From Methylococcaceae bacterium (GTDB lineage Bacteria; Pseudomonadota; Gammaproteobacteria; Methylococcales; Methylomonadaceae): DNA of 35,442 nt. The position numbers were made by a program, and so were the translations under genes. The notes beneath the pieces are model-generated. The model had not been told where the DNA came from. It saw only the letters and a list, made by a program, of their open reading frames with translations, and did no database searches. Positions 8,327-15,023 of the stretch are shown here, one piece after another. Position 1 is the stretch's first letter. The number at the start of each line of letters is the position of its first letter. The stretch is taken from NCBI GenBank assembly GCA_030699345.1, contig JAUYMX010000191.1:1-35442 (forward strand), given 5' to 3'.

Positions 8327-8864
8327 CTATTTGTTTTGCAACAAATAATCCAACAGTGTATCGGCGCCGCTCACCGTAAATGGATCATCCGGGCAATTAT
8401 CAACCTGGCCGGGTTCGCTGAATATTTTGAGAATTTTTTTATCATCGACAATCATCGACAATCATCGAATAGCGCCATGAGCGACTGCCAAAGCCGACGT
8501 TGTCTTTTTTCACCAGCATGCCCATGGCTTTGGTAAATTCACCATTGCCGTCGGGCAGCATTTTTACGTTGGTGATGTCCAGGTGCTTGCTCCATTGAAA
8601 CATCACAAAAGCGTCGTTAACGCTCAGGCAATACACTTCGTCAACGCCTTGATCGAGGAGATCCTGATATTTAGCAACAAAGCCGGGAAGATGTTTACTT
8701 GAACAGGTTGGTGTAAACGCACCGGGTAGCGCCAACACCACGATTTTCTTGCCTTTAAAAATATCGTCTGTGCTGACATCTTGCCAGCGAAAAGGATTGT
8801 CGCCACCGATGCTTTCGTCGCGAACACGGGTTTTAAAAATTACATCAGGTACAGTTGAAATCAT
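8327..8864 (-). pseudogene. Peroxiredoxin (Prx5 type), frameshifted by a 10-bp tandem duplication
   Basis: ATG 8864 (AAGGA upstream) begins MISTVPDVIF and the Prx5-type core with peroxidatic Cys54 in PGAFTPTC. The frame runs through WRYSMIVDD and then stops at 8442 after 140 residues. The missing end is encoded just downstream in another frame (KKILKIF, EPG, DNCPDDPF, ending at 8327). The cause is visible: TCGATGATTG is present twice before TCGATGAT, and removing one 10-bp unit restores one frame of about 175 residues with the expected junction VDDKKIL. The truncated protein keeps the peroxidatic Cys but loses the C-terminal segment. Reversible slippage, true loss or assembly error are all possible. 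The upstream start at 8957 in the ORF track looks spurious. Confidence 0.85.
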
Positions 8865-8924
8865 TAGGAATTCCTTGGTTTTTAGCGGTGAGGCCGGGGG
8901 CGACTTATTTTGTGGATCACGCAA

Positions 8925-8963
8925 TAAAAAAAGCCAGCGGGAAAATTGTTGGTCCACGCTGGC
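8925..8963 (-). terminator. Intrinsic terminator, minus strand
   Basis: Read on the minus strand, GCCAGCG (8963-8957) pairs with CGCTGGC (8939-8933) across a 17-nt loop and is followed by TTTTTTT. It separates the DUF2383 gene from the peroxiredoxin-gor pair. Confidence 0.75.
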
Positions 8964-8987
8964 ATCAGTTTAAAACTGCATGAGTTA

Positions 8988-9122
8988 GGGAAGCGCTGAT
9001 TAAATCCTTCGACAGGCTCCACCTCAAGGGTGGTCTAAGGACAGATGAACGGTAACTTATTGATTTCGTTCGTGGTGAGCTTGTCGAACCATGAGCGAAA
9101 ACTATTTTTTCAGCGTTTCCTT
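8988..9122. repeat. MITE-like palindromic repeat with terminal inverted ends
   Basis: The ends GGGAAGCGCTGAT and (A)TCAGCGTTTCCTT are imperfect inverted repeats. Inside them a second inverted pair occurs: TTCGACAGGCTCCACC and GGTGAGCTTGTCGAA. A partial relative lies near 12408-12440 (GAAACGCTGATTTAGG then CTCGACAG), and the inner motif recurs as GAGCCTGTCGAAG at 25329. No open reading frame is inside, so this is a non-autonomous dispersed repeat filling the gap after the DUF2383 gene. Confidence 0.65.
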
Positions 9123-9130
9123 AGGAAAAT

Positions 9131-9574
9131 TTAAGCTGTTGCTGCGTCCAAAAGCCGATCCAGAGTACGGATATGCGCTTGCTGAGCGGGCAGCAATTTT
9201 GCTTCAATTAACGTGCGAAGATCGGCGGATAACTCGTCATCCTTTAAGGCTTGTTCATAATCATCAACGCCATTTTTTTCGCCTTCGCGTAGCGCTTTTA
9301 GTGCAGTGTGGTTACCCAAAATACTAGCGCTTTCCAGCACTAATGTTGCCCACGTGCCCCATGCACCTGAAGTCACAGCGGGCGTGCCGCCTAACGAACG
9401 GCTTAATGTCTGCAAGCTAGATACAGCAATTTTATGATCTTGATAAATGGGTCGTAAATGTTCCGACTCGCCCAAACTGACATCTTGTCTGAGTTTATCC
9501 AAGGCTTGTTGGTAGGACTCAACGGCTGCTAATTCGTCTTTCAGTAATTTATTGATTGTTTCGATGTTATGCAT
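9131..9574 (-). CDS. DUF2383 (ferritin-like, PA2169-type) four-helix protein
   Basis: The 147-residue, largely helical protein opens with INKLLKDELAAVESYQQAL and continues with LRPIYQDHKIAVSSLQTL and LREGEKNGVDDYEQAL. These ExxxxY-type helices characterise DUF2383/ferritin-like stress proteins. The regular Glu/His spacing could form a di-metal site, but a metal has not been shown for most members. No signal peptide is seen. It lies in the stress-gene cluster next to SmbP-like and CsbD-like genes. An AGG sequence 10 bp upstream could be the ribosome binding site. Confidence 0.8.
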   Translation of the reverse strand: MHNIETINKLLKDELAAVESYQQALDKLRQDVSLGESEHLRPIYQDHKIAVSSLQTLSRSLGGTPAVTSGAWGTWATLVLESASILGNHTALKALREGEKNGVDDYEQALKDDELSADLRTLIEAKLLPAQQAHIRTLDRLLDAATA

Positions 9575-9650
9575 AACAAAATACCTGTGCGATTGTTAGT
9601 TTGGTTTTGTATGAAATCAGCAAAATCTAACTAACGAAATTGATGGAGAC

Positions 9651-9956
9651 TTATTGCACGGCTTTTAGATGTTTAACCGCTTCGTTAGCCGCTTTTTTAG
9701 CTTCTTCGGTATGGCCTAAGTTGCCATGTTCGATAGCTTCATCCAAATTTTTGATACCGGCATCCAGATGTTCATCGGCGACTTTTGCGTGGGTTTTAGC
9801 GGTATCCGCATGTTCGGCGATGGTTTTAGCGTCGGTGGCTTTTGCCGCGACTTGTGCATGTTTAAGTGCTACTGCGCTGTGGCTTTCTTCAGCAAATGCG
9901 CCGAATGAGCATAAGGTTAATGCAATGCCTGCACACACGTTTGAGGTAAGTTTCAT
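9651..9956 (-). CDS. SmbP-like small periplasmic metal-binding protein
   Basis: The 101-residue protein has a signal peptide ending LCSFGAFA-E, then a helical mature part with regularly spaced His (HSAVALKHAQ, AEHADTAKTHAKVADEHLDAG, HGNLGHTEEA, AVKHLKAVQ). This matches SmbP, first described in Nitrosomonas europaea, a periplasmic four-helix protein that binds copper and other divalent metals through such His residues. It complements the cytosolic Csp-like protein at 147. The ribosome binding site AGGA is good. Its signal peptide closely resembles that of the exported CsbD-like protein encoded just upstream. Confidence 0.85.
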   Translation of the reverse strand: MKLTSNVCAGIALTLCSFGAFAEESHSAVALKHAQVAAKATDAKTIAEHADTAKTHAKVADEHLDAGIKNLDEAIEHGNLGHTEEAKKAANEAVKHLKAVQ

Positions 9957-10029
9957 ATTGAGTTCCTGTGATTTTATTATTGGTAGCGAGCCAGTTTTGT
10001 TGTCACTGGCTCGCTTAGATCAGACGGGT

Positions 10030-10308
10030 TTATTTGTCTTCTTTAATATCTTGTTTAATATCGCCAATACCTTTTTGGACTTTGCCGGTATTTTTTTGGA
10101 TATTGCCTTCTACTTCCATGCCTTTGTCGTCCAGCACTTTGCCGACTTCTTCTTTGGCTTTACCTTGGGCTTCATCAACGCGGCCTTTTACTTGATCTTT
10201 GTTGTAAGGCGCTTCTATTTTGCTGTCTTCCGCATAAGCGCCGAAGGAGCAAAGGCTTAAAGCTATAGCTGCAGATAAACCAAGCAATTTGATATTTGCG
10301 ATTTTCAT
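10030..10308 (-). CDS. Exported CsbD-family protein
   Basis: I choose ATG 10308 over the track's 10365 because it follows an AGGAC ribosome binding site and gives a clean signal peptide (MKIANIKLL to FGAYA-E). The mature part is CsbD-like: KDQVKGRVDEAQGKAKEEVGK, then EGNIQKNTGKVQKGIGDIK. CsbD proteins are small stress-induced proteins of unknown action and are normally cytosolic. A signal peptide makes this a periplasmic variant. The other two CsbD genes in the window (10384, 13108) lack one. The spacing to the SmbP gene downstream is 73 bp and the two may be cotranscribed. Confidence 0.85.
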   Translation of the reverse strand: MKIANIKLLGLSAAIALSLCSFGAYAEDSKIEAPYNKDQVKGRVDEAQGKAKEEVGKVLDDKGMEVEGNIQKNTGKVQKGIGDIKQDIKEDK

Positions 10309-10383
10309 GGTGATGTCCTGTGATATTTGTCTGGGAATAGGATTGCCGTTAAGCCGGTTGAGCATTAACAGCGCAGCGCTTCT

Positions 10384-10560
10384 TTAGAGTGCTTTTTTAA
10401 TTTCTTCTTTAAGGTCGCCGACCTTTGATTGCACTTTGCCGACATTCTTTTGGACGTTGCCTTCTATTTCCAACTCATCATCATTGATGATATTGCCGGT
10501 GACTTCTTTAACTTTGCCAATCACTTCGTCTACGTGGCCTTTAACTTGATCTTTGTTCAT
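10384..10560 (-). CDS. CsbD-family stress protein (58 aa), copy A
   Basis: The frame encodes MNKDQVKGHVDEVIGKVKEV followed by the CsbD signature EGNVQKNVGKVQSKVGD, ending at TAA 10384. It is too short for the ORF track. An AGGAGAG-type ribosome binding site (reverse of ctctcct) precedes the start. It is nearly identical in layout to the 58-residue protein at 13108. The stress-type promoter copy 3 lies 83 bp upstream (-10 box to start). The exported CsbD-like gene follows 75 bp downstream on the same strand. Confidence 0.85.
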   Translation of the reverse strand: MNKDQVKGHVDEVIGKVKEVTGNIINDDELEIEGNVQKNVGKVQSKVGDLKEEIKKAL

Positions 10561-10642
10561 GAGGCTCTCCTGATAATTATTTAGCCATGACCCAATAGTC
10601 TTGACTAAAGCGTGAGATGATTTTTCTCAGCGCTTGGGGTAA

Positions 10643-10687
10643 ACAATACAGTTAAAGATAAGCTTGGTCGGTGCGGCAGCGAACAGA
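10643..10687 (-). promoter_or_regulatory. Stress-type promoter, copy 3 (upstream of CsbD copy A)
   Basis: On the minus strand GTTCGCTGCCGCACCGACC ends the 22-bp motif at 10666. Exactly 17 bp later is TATTGT (10648-10643). The next bases (TTACCCCAAGCGCTG) resemble the same region of copy 4 (TTACTCAAGCGATG), so the similarity between the two CsbD promoters extends past the -10 box. Confidence 0.65.
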
Positions 10688-10705
10688 AGGATTGGGGCAG
10701 CAAAA

Positions 10706-11548
10706 TTAATTCGTTGTCGACACTGCCGACCCAGGTGGCGGTTGATCGGTTATTTGGTAAGGTGAAGTTTGTTCAGCCCAAACTGCAAGGTAGGTTAGCG
10801 TCGCTTCCCCGATGATAGTTGCGAAAGATGCGTCTGCAGCATCGCGACCTGTGCCAATACGAACAAATCCTTCGACCGGCGCCATTCGGGTAGAATCAAA
10901 CAAATACCAACGAGTCCCCAGATAAGCTTCAAAAAAACCATGGAAATCAGGTGGCTGCAAATACAAGGCATACCCAGAAACATAGCGTGCGGGAATACAT
11001 AACGCCCGGCATAAGGTAATGGCGAGATGGGCATAATCTCGGCATACCCCTACACGCTCTATTAATACATCGCAGGCGCTGGTACTTTCGCCGGTACTGC
11101 CTGCTTGATAGTCGAGATTGTTGTTTATCCAGTCGCAAATCGCAGTAACTCTGGAAAATCCAGGCGCGGCGTTGCCAAACATCCTTGAGGCAAAATGGGT
11201 CAAACGATCTGACTCGCAATATCGGCTGGGATTGAGGTAGGGCAACACTTCGTTTGGCAATTGGGAGTATCCGGTCTCCATAATCCCTGATGTATCATAA
11301 ATTTCCGGGAGTAAATCCACATTCGCACGGTATTGGAGTTGCAGAACGCAGGGTTCAACAGTTAGTCGGTACACTTGAATATCTTCTGTACCTAAACTGC
11401 TGGCCTCATATTGGATATTGGGGTTTAACTGTAGGGTCTCCCAGCTGATGATCTGGTGCCTAGTTCGTGCCGCGGCTACGTTAAACAAGAAGCTCGTGGG
11501 CGTTGTGACCGAATACGTTAAATCGCAGCCTACTTGAATTGTTGTCAT
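10706..11548 (-). CDS. Transglutaminase-like domain protein
   Basis: The 280-residue protein has an N-terminal beta-rich region (residues 1-100) typical of bacterial transglutaminase-like proteins and a catalytic domain with the expected triad: Cys169 in GVCRDYAHLA, His203 in FHGFFEAYLG and Asp218 in WYLFDSTR. No signal peptide is seen, so it is probably cytosolic. Members of this family act as cysteine peptidases or amide-modifying enzymes; the substrate is unknown. It follows the oleate hydratase relic on the same strand. The C-terminal 30 residues are Pro/Ser/Thr-rich. Confidence 0.87.
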   Translation of the reverse strand: MTTIQVGCDLTYSVTTPTSFLFNVAAARTRHQIISWETLQLNPNIQYEASSLGTEDIQVYRLTVEPCVLQLQYRANVDLLPEIYDTSGIMETGYSQLPNEVLPYLNPSRYCESDRLTHFASRMFGNAAPGFSRVTAICDWINNNLDYQAGSTGESTSACDVLIERVGVCRDYAHLAITLCRALCIPARYVSGYALYLQPPDFHGFFEAYLGTRWYLFDSTRMAPVEGFVRIGTGRDAADASFATIIGEATLTYLAVWAEQTSPYQITDQPPPGSAVSTTN

Positions 11549-11607
11549 GATTATTAACCTTAGATAAGCACTTACTCAACTATTAGATTGTAAGTGCGGA
11601 TTTAGTT

Positions 11608-11808
11608 TTACTGAATCATGCGGCCACCACGAATCATCTAGCCTTGTTCCGGTGTGCCCGCGCCATCTAAACTGCCGCCGGTAACTTTAAGTTCTTCAAA
11701 AATGTGGAAAGCCGCACCTGCCAAAGAGGCGATGCCGCTGCCGAAGAAATACGCTTTTTGGGTGGATGTGGCCGCCGAGTTGGCGGAATTTTGCTTGGTA
11801 TTCTGCAT
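11608..11808 (-). pseudogene. Relic of oleate hydratase (N-terminal fragment)
   Basis: ATG 11808 opens a 56-residue frame reading MQNTKQNSANSAATSTQKAY, then FFGSGIASLAGAAF joined directly to HIFEELKVTGGSLDGAGTPE, then TAG. These are the FAD-binding N-terminal blocks of oleate hydratase (MCRA family), with about a dozen residues between them missing in frame. After the stop the same frame continues MIRGGRM, the next conserved block (usually YVIRGGRM), so the TAG replaces a Tyr codon. A TAA follows at 11608 and the remaining ~570 residues are absent. The intact enzyme hydrates the double bond of oleate. Family assignment is from memory of the motif order. Confidence 0.75.
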
Positions 11809-11824
11809 GTTGGCTACCTAATGA

Positions 11825-12316
11825 CTAAGACGGAAAGTCGGTATGGCGATCTAATTGTTTGCCGCTATAGCGAAGAGATAACGCATGACCTTGTATGCCA
11901 AAGAATAATAAGGTGAAGATTCCTAAGCCAAAGATGCATGCTTGAGCGAGTTGCAAGTCATGTGGAACGGGAGTGATGCTGAGTAATAACGCTAACACGA
12001 CAAGTGACGGGACTAAGCCGAAAACAATGATCAGCGCGATAATAAAAATGGGTTGTTCCGCACCGGAGGGTTTGGTATGCGCAAAGCCAGACACGACTTT
12101 AATAATCGTTTGTCCGAATAACACGGCTGAGCCAAAGGATAATTCTGGGGATTCGATGATCGCGAATATCGACCGGCCAACACTGACATCGACGATGGCA
12201 ATTACCACCAAGGGCAGTACGATAAATAGCAAGTCTCCCAATATCGCGTATATCGCGGCTTTACGATGAGTCTTATGAGTTAAAACGTCACCGGCTATAA
12301 ATGTATCTTTAATCAT
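11825..12316 (-). CDS. Membrane protein of unknown function, about four to five TM helices
   Basis: I choose ATG 12316 (MIKDTFIAGDVLTHKTHRK) because the track's extension to 12394 lacks protein-like features. The 163-residue protein has hydrophobic helices at about residues 22-44, 58-72, 86-110 and 120-145, with polar loops. I do not recognise the family. It ends 16 bp before the oleate hydratase relic and lies inside the minus-strand stress and envelope cluster. The ribosome binding site is poor. Confidence 0.6.
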   Translation of the reverse strand: MIKDTFIAGDVLTHKTHRKAAIYAILGDLLFIVLPLVVIAIVDVSVGRSIFAIIESPELSFGSAVLFGQTIIKVVSGFAHTKPSGAEQPIFIIALIIVFGLVPSLVVLALLLSITPVPHDLQLAQACIFGLGIFTLLFFGIQGHALSLRYSGKQLDRHTDFPS

Positions 12317-12553
12317 GATGATGAAATGCCTGATAAAACTTACACGCGTTGGGTAAGTTTTGGGGTGATGTAAATAGCCATCTCCAAAAAACACGTCTTA
12401 TAAAAGAAACGCTGATTTAGGCCCTCGACAGCCTGGTTTTCAAGGGAGTTCTATGTACAGATATGAGCCAAATCAGAGATGGCTTAAGGTCAAATGCATA
12501 AAGTTGGAGAAACGGGTTGTGTTAACTGCCAGTTGAATTTCCGTATTAGCCGC

Positions 12554-12772
12554 TTATCTTTTGCCTGCAACAAGCAACAATCCGCCGCCTGCCACTATCG
12601 CTGCTACACCGGCCCAAATGGGGATATTTACAGTCTTGGTATCGTTAACTGTCAGCTCTATAGGCCCAATCTTGGCTTCTTGCGTTTCTTGGGTATAGCT
12701 AAATTGACCATACACCAGTCCCAAAACGCCGAGTGTGATTAGGACAAGCGCCAACATTTTTATTCCACTCAT
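12554..12772 (-). CDS. DUF3185-family small membrane protein
   Basis: The 72-residue protein has two transmembrane helices (about 5-22 and 52-68) linked by a polar segment (EAKIGPIELTVNDTKTVNIP) and ends in a short basic tail. This fits DUF3185, a family of uncharacterised small inner-membrane proteins found near stress genes. The ribosome binding site is strong (GGAG, 8 bp). It follows the lmo0937-type gene and a hairpin at 12800-12826 on the same strand. Confidence 0.78.
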   Translation of the reverse strand: MSGIKMLALVLITLGVLGLVYGQFSYTQETQEAKIGPIELTVNDTKTVNIPIWAGVAAIVAGGGLLLVAGKR

Positions 12773-12799
12773 TTGATTTCTCCAGTAAATGACAAATTT

Positions 12800-12826
12800 A
12801 GGGTTCGGCGTTCAACACCGAACCCT
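12800..12826 (-). terminator. Candidate hairpin terminator or attenuator
   Basis: AGGGTTCGG (12800-12808) pairs perfectly with CCGAACCCT (12818-12826) around a 9-nt loop. On the minus strand the following bases are TAAATTTG, a weak U-tract. It lies between the lmo0937-type gene and the DUF3185 gene and may terminate part of the transcripts. Confidence 0.5.
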
Positions 12827-12837
12827 GCCACTTTATG

Positions 12838-12987
12838 TTAGACGATGCGTCGGCCTTGAATGACCCGCAGCACAATGACAACAAGTGCAATGACTAAAAG
12901 AATGTGAATAAACCCGCCCAGTGTGTACGACGACACCAAGCCCAGTATCCAAAGGATGACTAATACAACTGCTAAAGTTTCAAGCAT
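12838..12987 (-). CDS. lmo0937-type small membrane protein (49 aa)
   Basis: The frame reads MLETLAVVLVILWILGLVSS, then YTLGGFIHILLVIALVVIVL and VIQGRR, with a stop at 12838. Two transmembrane helices are separated by the conserved SSYTLGGFIH turn and closed by the basic tail, as in the lmo0937 family. It has a GGAG ribosome binding site and is below the track's length cut-off. It lies 120 bp downstream of CsbD copy B on the same strand, a combination often seen among general stress genes. Function unknown. Confidence 0.82.
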   Translation of the reverse strand: MLETLAVVLVILWILGLVSSYTLGGFIHILLVIALVVIVLRVIQGRRIV

Positions 12988-13107
12988 GATTGCTTCTCCT
13001 TAATTGGCCATCGACAGACGGCGCTAGGTAACGGTTAAAGCATATTCAGCCGCTGATGGGTTTCGCGATGCTCTCCCCATCCTACGGACTGTTTAACTTT
13101 GCTTAAA

Positions 13108-13284
13108 TTAGAGGCTGTCTTTAAGATCTTCTTTAAGATCGCCAACTTTACCTTGAACCTTGCCAATGTTTTTTTGGACGTTGCCCTCTATTTCCAAGCC
13201 TTTATCATCCAATAACACGCCAGCGGCTTCTTTAACTTTACCTTTAACTTCGTCTACTAGGCCTTTAACTTGATCTTTGTTCAT
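13108..13284 (-). CDS. CsbD-family stress protein (58 aa), copy B
   Basis: The frame encodes MNKDQVKGLVDEVKGKVKEA and then LEIEGNVQKNIGKVQGKVGD, a canonical CsbD protein without signal peptide, with TAA at 13108. It has an AGGAGA-type ribosome binding site. It is the close paralogue of 10384-10560. Promoter copy 4 lies upstream with its -10 box 85 bp before the start. CsbD proteins are induced by general stress in many bacteria, but the molecular role is unknown. Confidence 0.87.
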   Translation of the reverse strand: MNKDQVKGLVDEVKGKVKEAAGVLLDDKGLEIEGNVQKNIGKVQGKVGDLKEDLKDSL

Positions 13285-13368
13285 CACTGTCTCCTGATAA
13301 TTGAGTCATGACCAAGTGACCATGACTGAAGCGCGGAAGAATCTTTGTCCATCCATCGCTTGAGTAAA

Positions 13369-13413
13369 ATAGTATCAGCAAGACTTAACGCAGTCGGTGC
13401 GCTAACGAACATA
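13369..13413 (-). promoter_or_regulatory. Stress-type promoter, copy 4 (upstream of CsbD copy B)
   Basis: On the minus strand TATGTTCGTTAGCGCACCGA(CT) occupies 13413-13392, followed by exactly 17 bp and TACTAT (13374-13369). Bases following the -10 box resemble those of copy 3. The remaining part of the 13285-13623 gap shows no further gene. Confidence 0.65.
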
Positions 13414-13623
13414 GTTGGGCACTTTGATTACAAGGCACTTGTGATTCTTGTGGTTATAAATACCAGCGATGTCCTATAAATCAATGGATTGTGTTCGTGG
13501 TAAGCCTTGGTTCCGCTCTTCTGAGCGTATCCTAATGATATGAGTGGAATGAGGTTAAGGCTTATAAAAGGGGAGGGTGTCCTGGATTTTGTGTAAACGG
13601 GGGGCTAATTTAATAAAGGGTGC

Positions 13624-14751
13624 TTAAGCATCCTGGTAGCGTTCACGAATGCTATCGATTTCCTCAGTATTTAATTCTAAAGCCGCAACACAGTCAGCAT
13701 CCAGCTGCCCTGCAACAACCATTCTATTGAGTTCGTCGAAAGCTTCATGAGTTGTCCAAACACGCTTATAAGGGCGTTTGCTAGTGAGAGCATCAAAAAT
13801 ATCAGCAACGGTAACGATTTTTGCTTCAAGCGGGATTTGATCGCCTGTTAATCCATGCGGATATCCGGAACCATCAAGAAATTCGTGGTGAAATTTGACG
13901 ATGTTGATCATGATTTTGGAATCAGGAAGATGCTCGAGCGCAAAATCGCCAAGAATCTTTTTTACAATCTCATATCCTTTAACGACGTGAGACTCCATTA
14001 TTTTGCGTTCATTCGCATCAAGTTTTCCTTGTTTAAGCAAAACGCTATCAGGAATACCAATCTTGCCTATGTCATGAATCGGGGCAAATAACAACACGTG
14101 TTCGACAAATTCATCGTTTAAGTGATAGGCAGGCGCGATAGATTTTGCGATGACTCTTGAATAACGAGCCATCCGCCCCAGGTGTGATCCCGTCTCAAAA
14201 TCACGTAAATGCGCAAAATCGCTGGCGATTTTTGCAGAGGCAACAATTGATCGAACTGCTGAAAATTCGCTGGAAATGCTCATATTGATGAGGCTGGAAT
14301 ATAGGCTTAGATCGCGTTGAGTTTCTTGTGAAAATGCCGATATTTCCATTGAATCGTAAAATACGAAGCCAATAAAGCCACCGTTATCGTAAATTGGCAA
14401 TGTGAAAGACGACCGGTAACCTTGTTTTAATAACCAACTCGAGTGCAATGAGTTTGACTTGATTATCTCCTGGATTTCGTTGATAACGCGTGGCTCTCCG
14501 CTCATTGCCAGCTTGTGAAGAGACGGGCTATCGGAAAGTTTAAAGTCGTAGGAGGTAATCGCTTCGCCTTTACGGGTGCTATTGATAAATGTTTTGAGCT
14601 TATCCTCTGACGTCTCGTAGATTGCAACGGCAATCCGATCGACGACCGGGATTGCCGCCAATATACGATCATGCAAAATACTAAGCCTGTCATTGAGCGA
14701 AGAATCACTCTCGAAGAGCCGTGGAATAACCGTATTGTGTGTTAGCGACAT
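13624..14751 (-). CDS. GAF-HD-GYP cyclic-di-GMP phosphodiesterase
   Basis: The 375-residue protein has an N-terminal GAF-like sensor (about 20-165; IAVAIYE, FTLPIYDNGGFIGFVFYD) followed by an HD-GYP domain. Catalytic features are complete: ETGSHLGRM (Glu187/His190), HDIGKIGIPD (His226/Asp227), HHE at 288-290, GSGYP, and VADIFDALTSKRPYK. HD-GYP enzymes hydrolyse c-di-GMP to pGpG or GMP, so this one should lower c-di-GMP in response to a cytosolic signal. No transmembrane segment or receiver domain is seen. It appears monocistronic. A c-di-GMP-I riboswitch candidate at 29885 shows a second place in the window where this messenger may act. Confidence 0.93.
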   Translation of the reverse strand: MSLTHNTVIPRLFESDSSLNDRLSILHDRILAAIPVVDRIAVAIYETSEDKLKTFINSTRKGEAITSYDFKLSDSPSLHKLAMSGEPRVINEIQEIIKSNSLHSSWLLKQGYRSSFTLPIYDNGGFIGFVFYDSMEISAFSQETQRDLSLYSSLINMSISSEFSAVRSIVASAKIASDFAHLRDFETGSHLGRMARYSRVIAKSIAPAYHLNDEFVEHVLLFAPIHDIGKIGIPDSVLLKQGKLDANERKIMESHVVKGYEIVKKILGDFALEHLPDSKIMINIVKFHHEFLDGSGYPHGLTGDQIPLEAKIVTVADIFDALTSKRPYKRVWTTHEAFDELNRMVVAGQLDADCVAALELNTEEIDSIRERYQDA

Positions 14752-14973
14752 AATCGAGCCTTTGCGACATTCTTTACATAATGAGCAAGAATAGCAGTGA
14801 TCGCTGAATATGATATTTTTCCAATCTTGGCTATTTTTACATCATTGCAAAAAGTAACTGACCATAGAGATTTTCTGCGAGGAGCGTGCAAGCCTTTGCG
14901 TTGTCTCATGAATAACGCGCGGTCTCTCAGCTCATTAGTGACCGGCTGTCACATAGTTCACCCCGGTTTGTAT

Positions 14974-15008
14974 AATGGTCAGGGTGCGGCGAGCGTTCCC
15001 TGACCATT
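14974..15008 (-). terminator. Hairpin terminator after the lectin-like gene
   Basis: AATGGTCAGGG (14974-14984) pairs perfectly over 11 bp with CCCTGACCATT (14998-15008) across a 13-nt loop. It begins 15 bp past the stop of the minus-strand gene at 15024. The U-tract is short (TATAC). Confidence 0.6.
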
Positions 15009-15023
15009 CAAGCCTAAACTGAC

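Noticed and set aside
8442-8957. Upstream start at 8957 for the peroxiredoxin
   Set aside because: The extra 31 residues lie over the minus-strand terminator hairpin, and family members start at the equivalent of MISTVPDV with a ribosome binding site at 8864.
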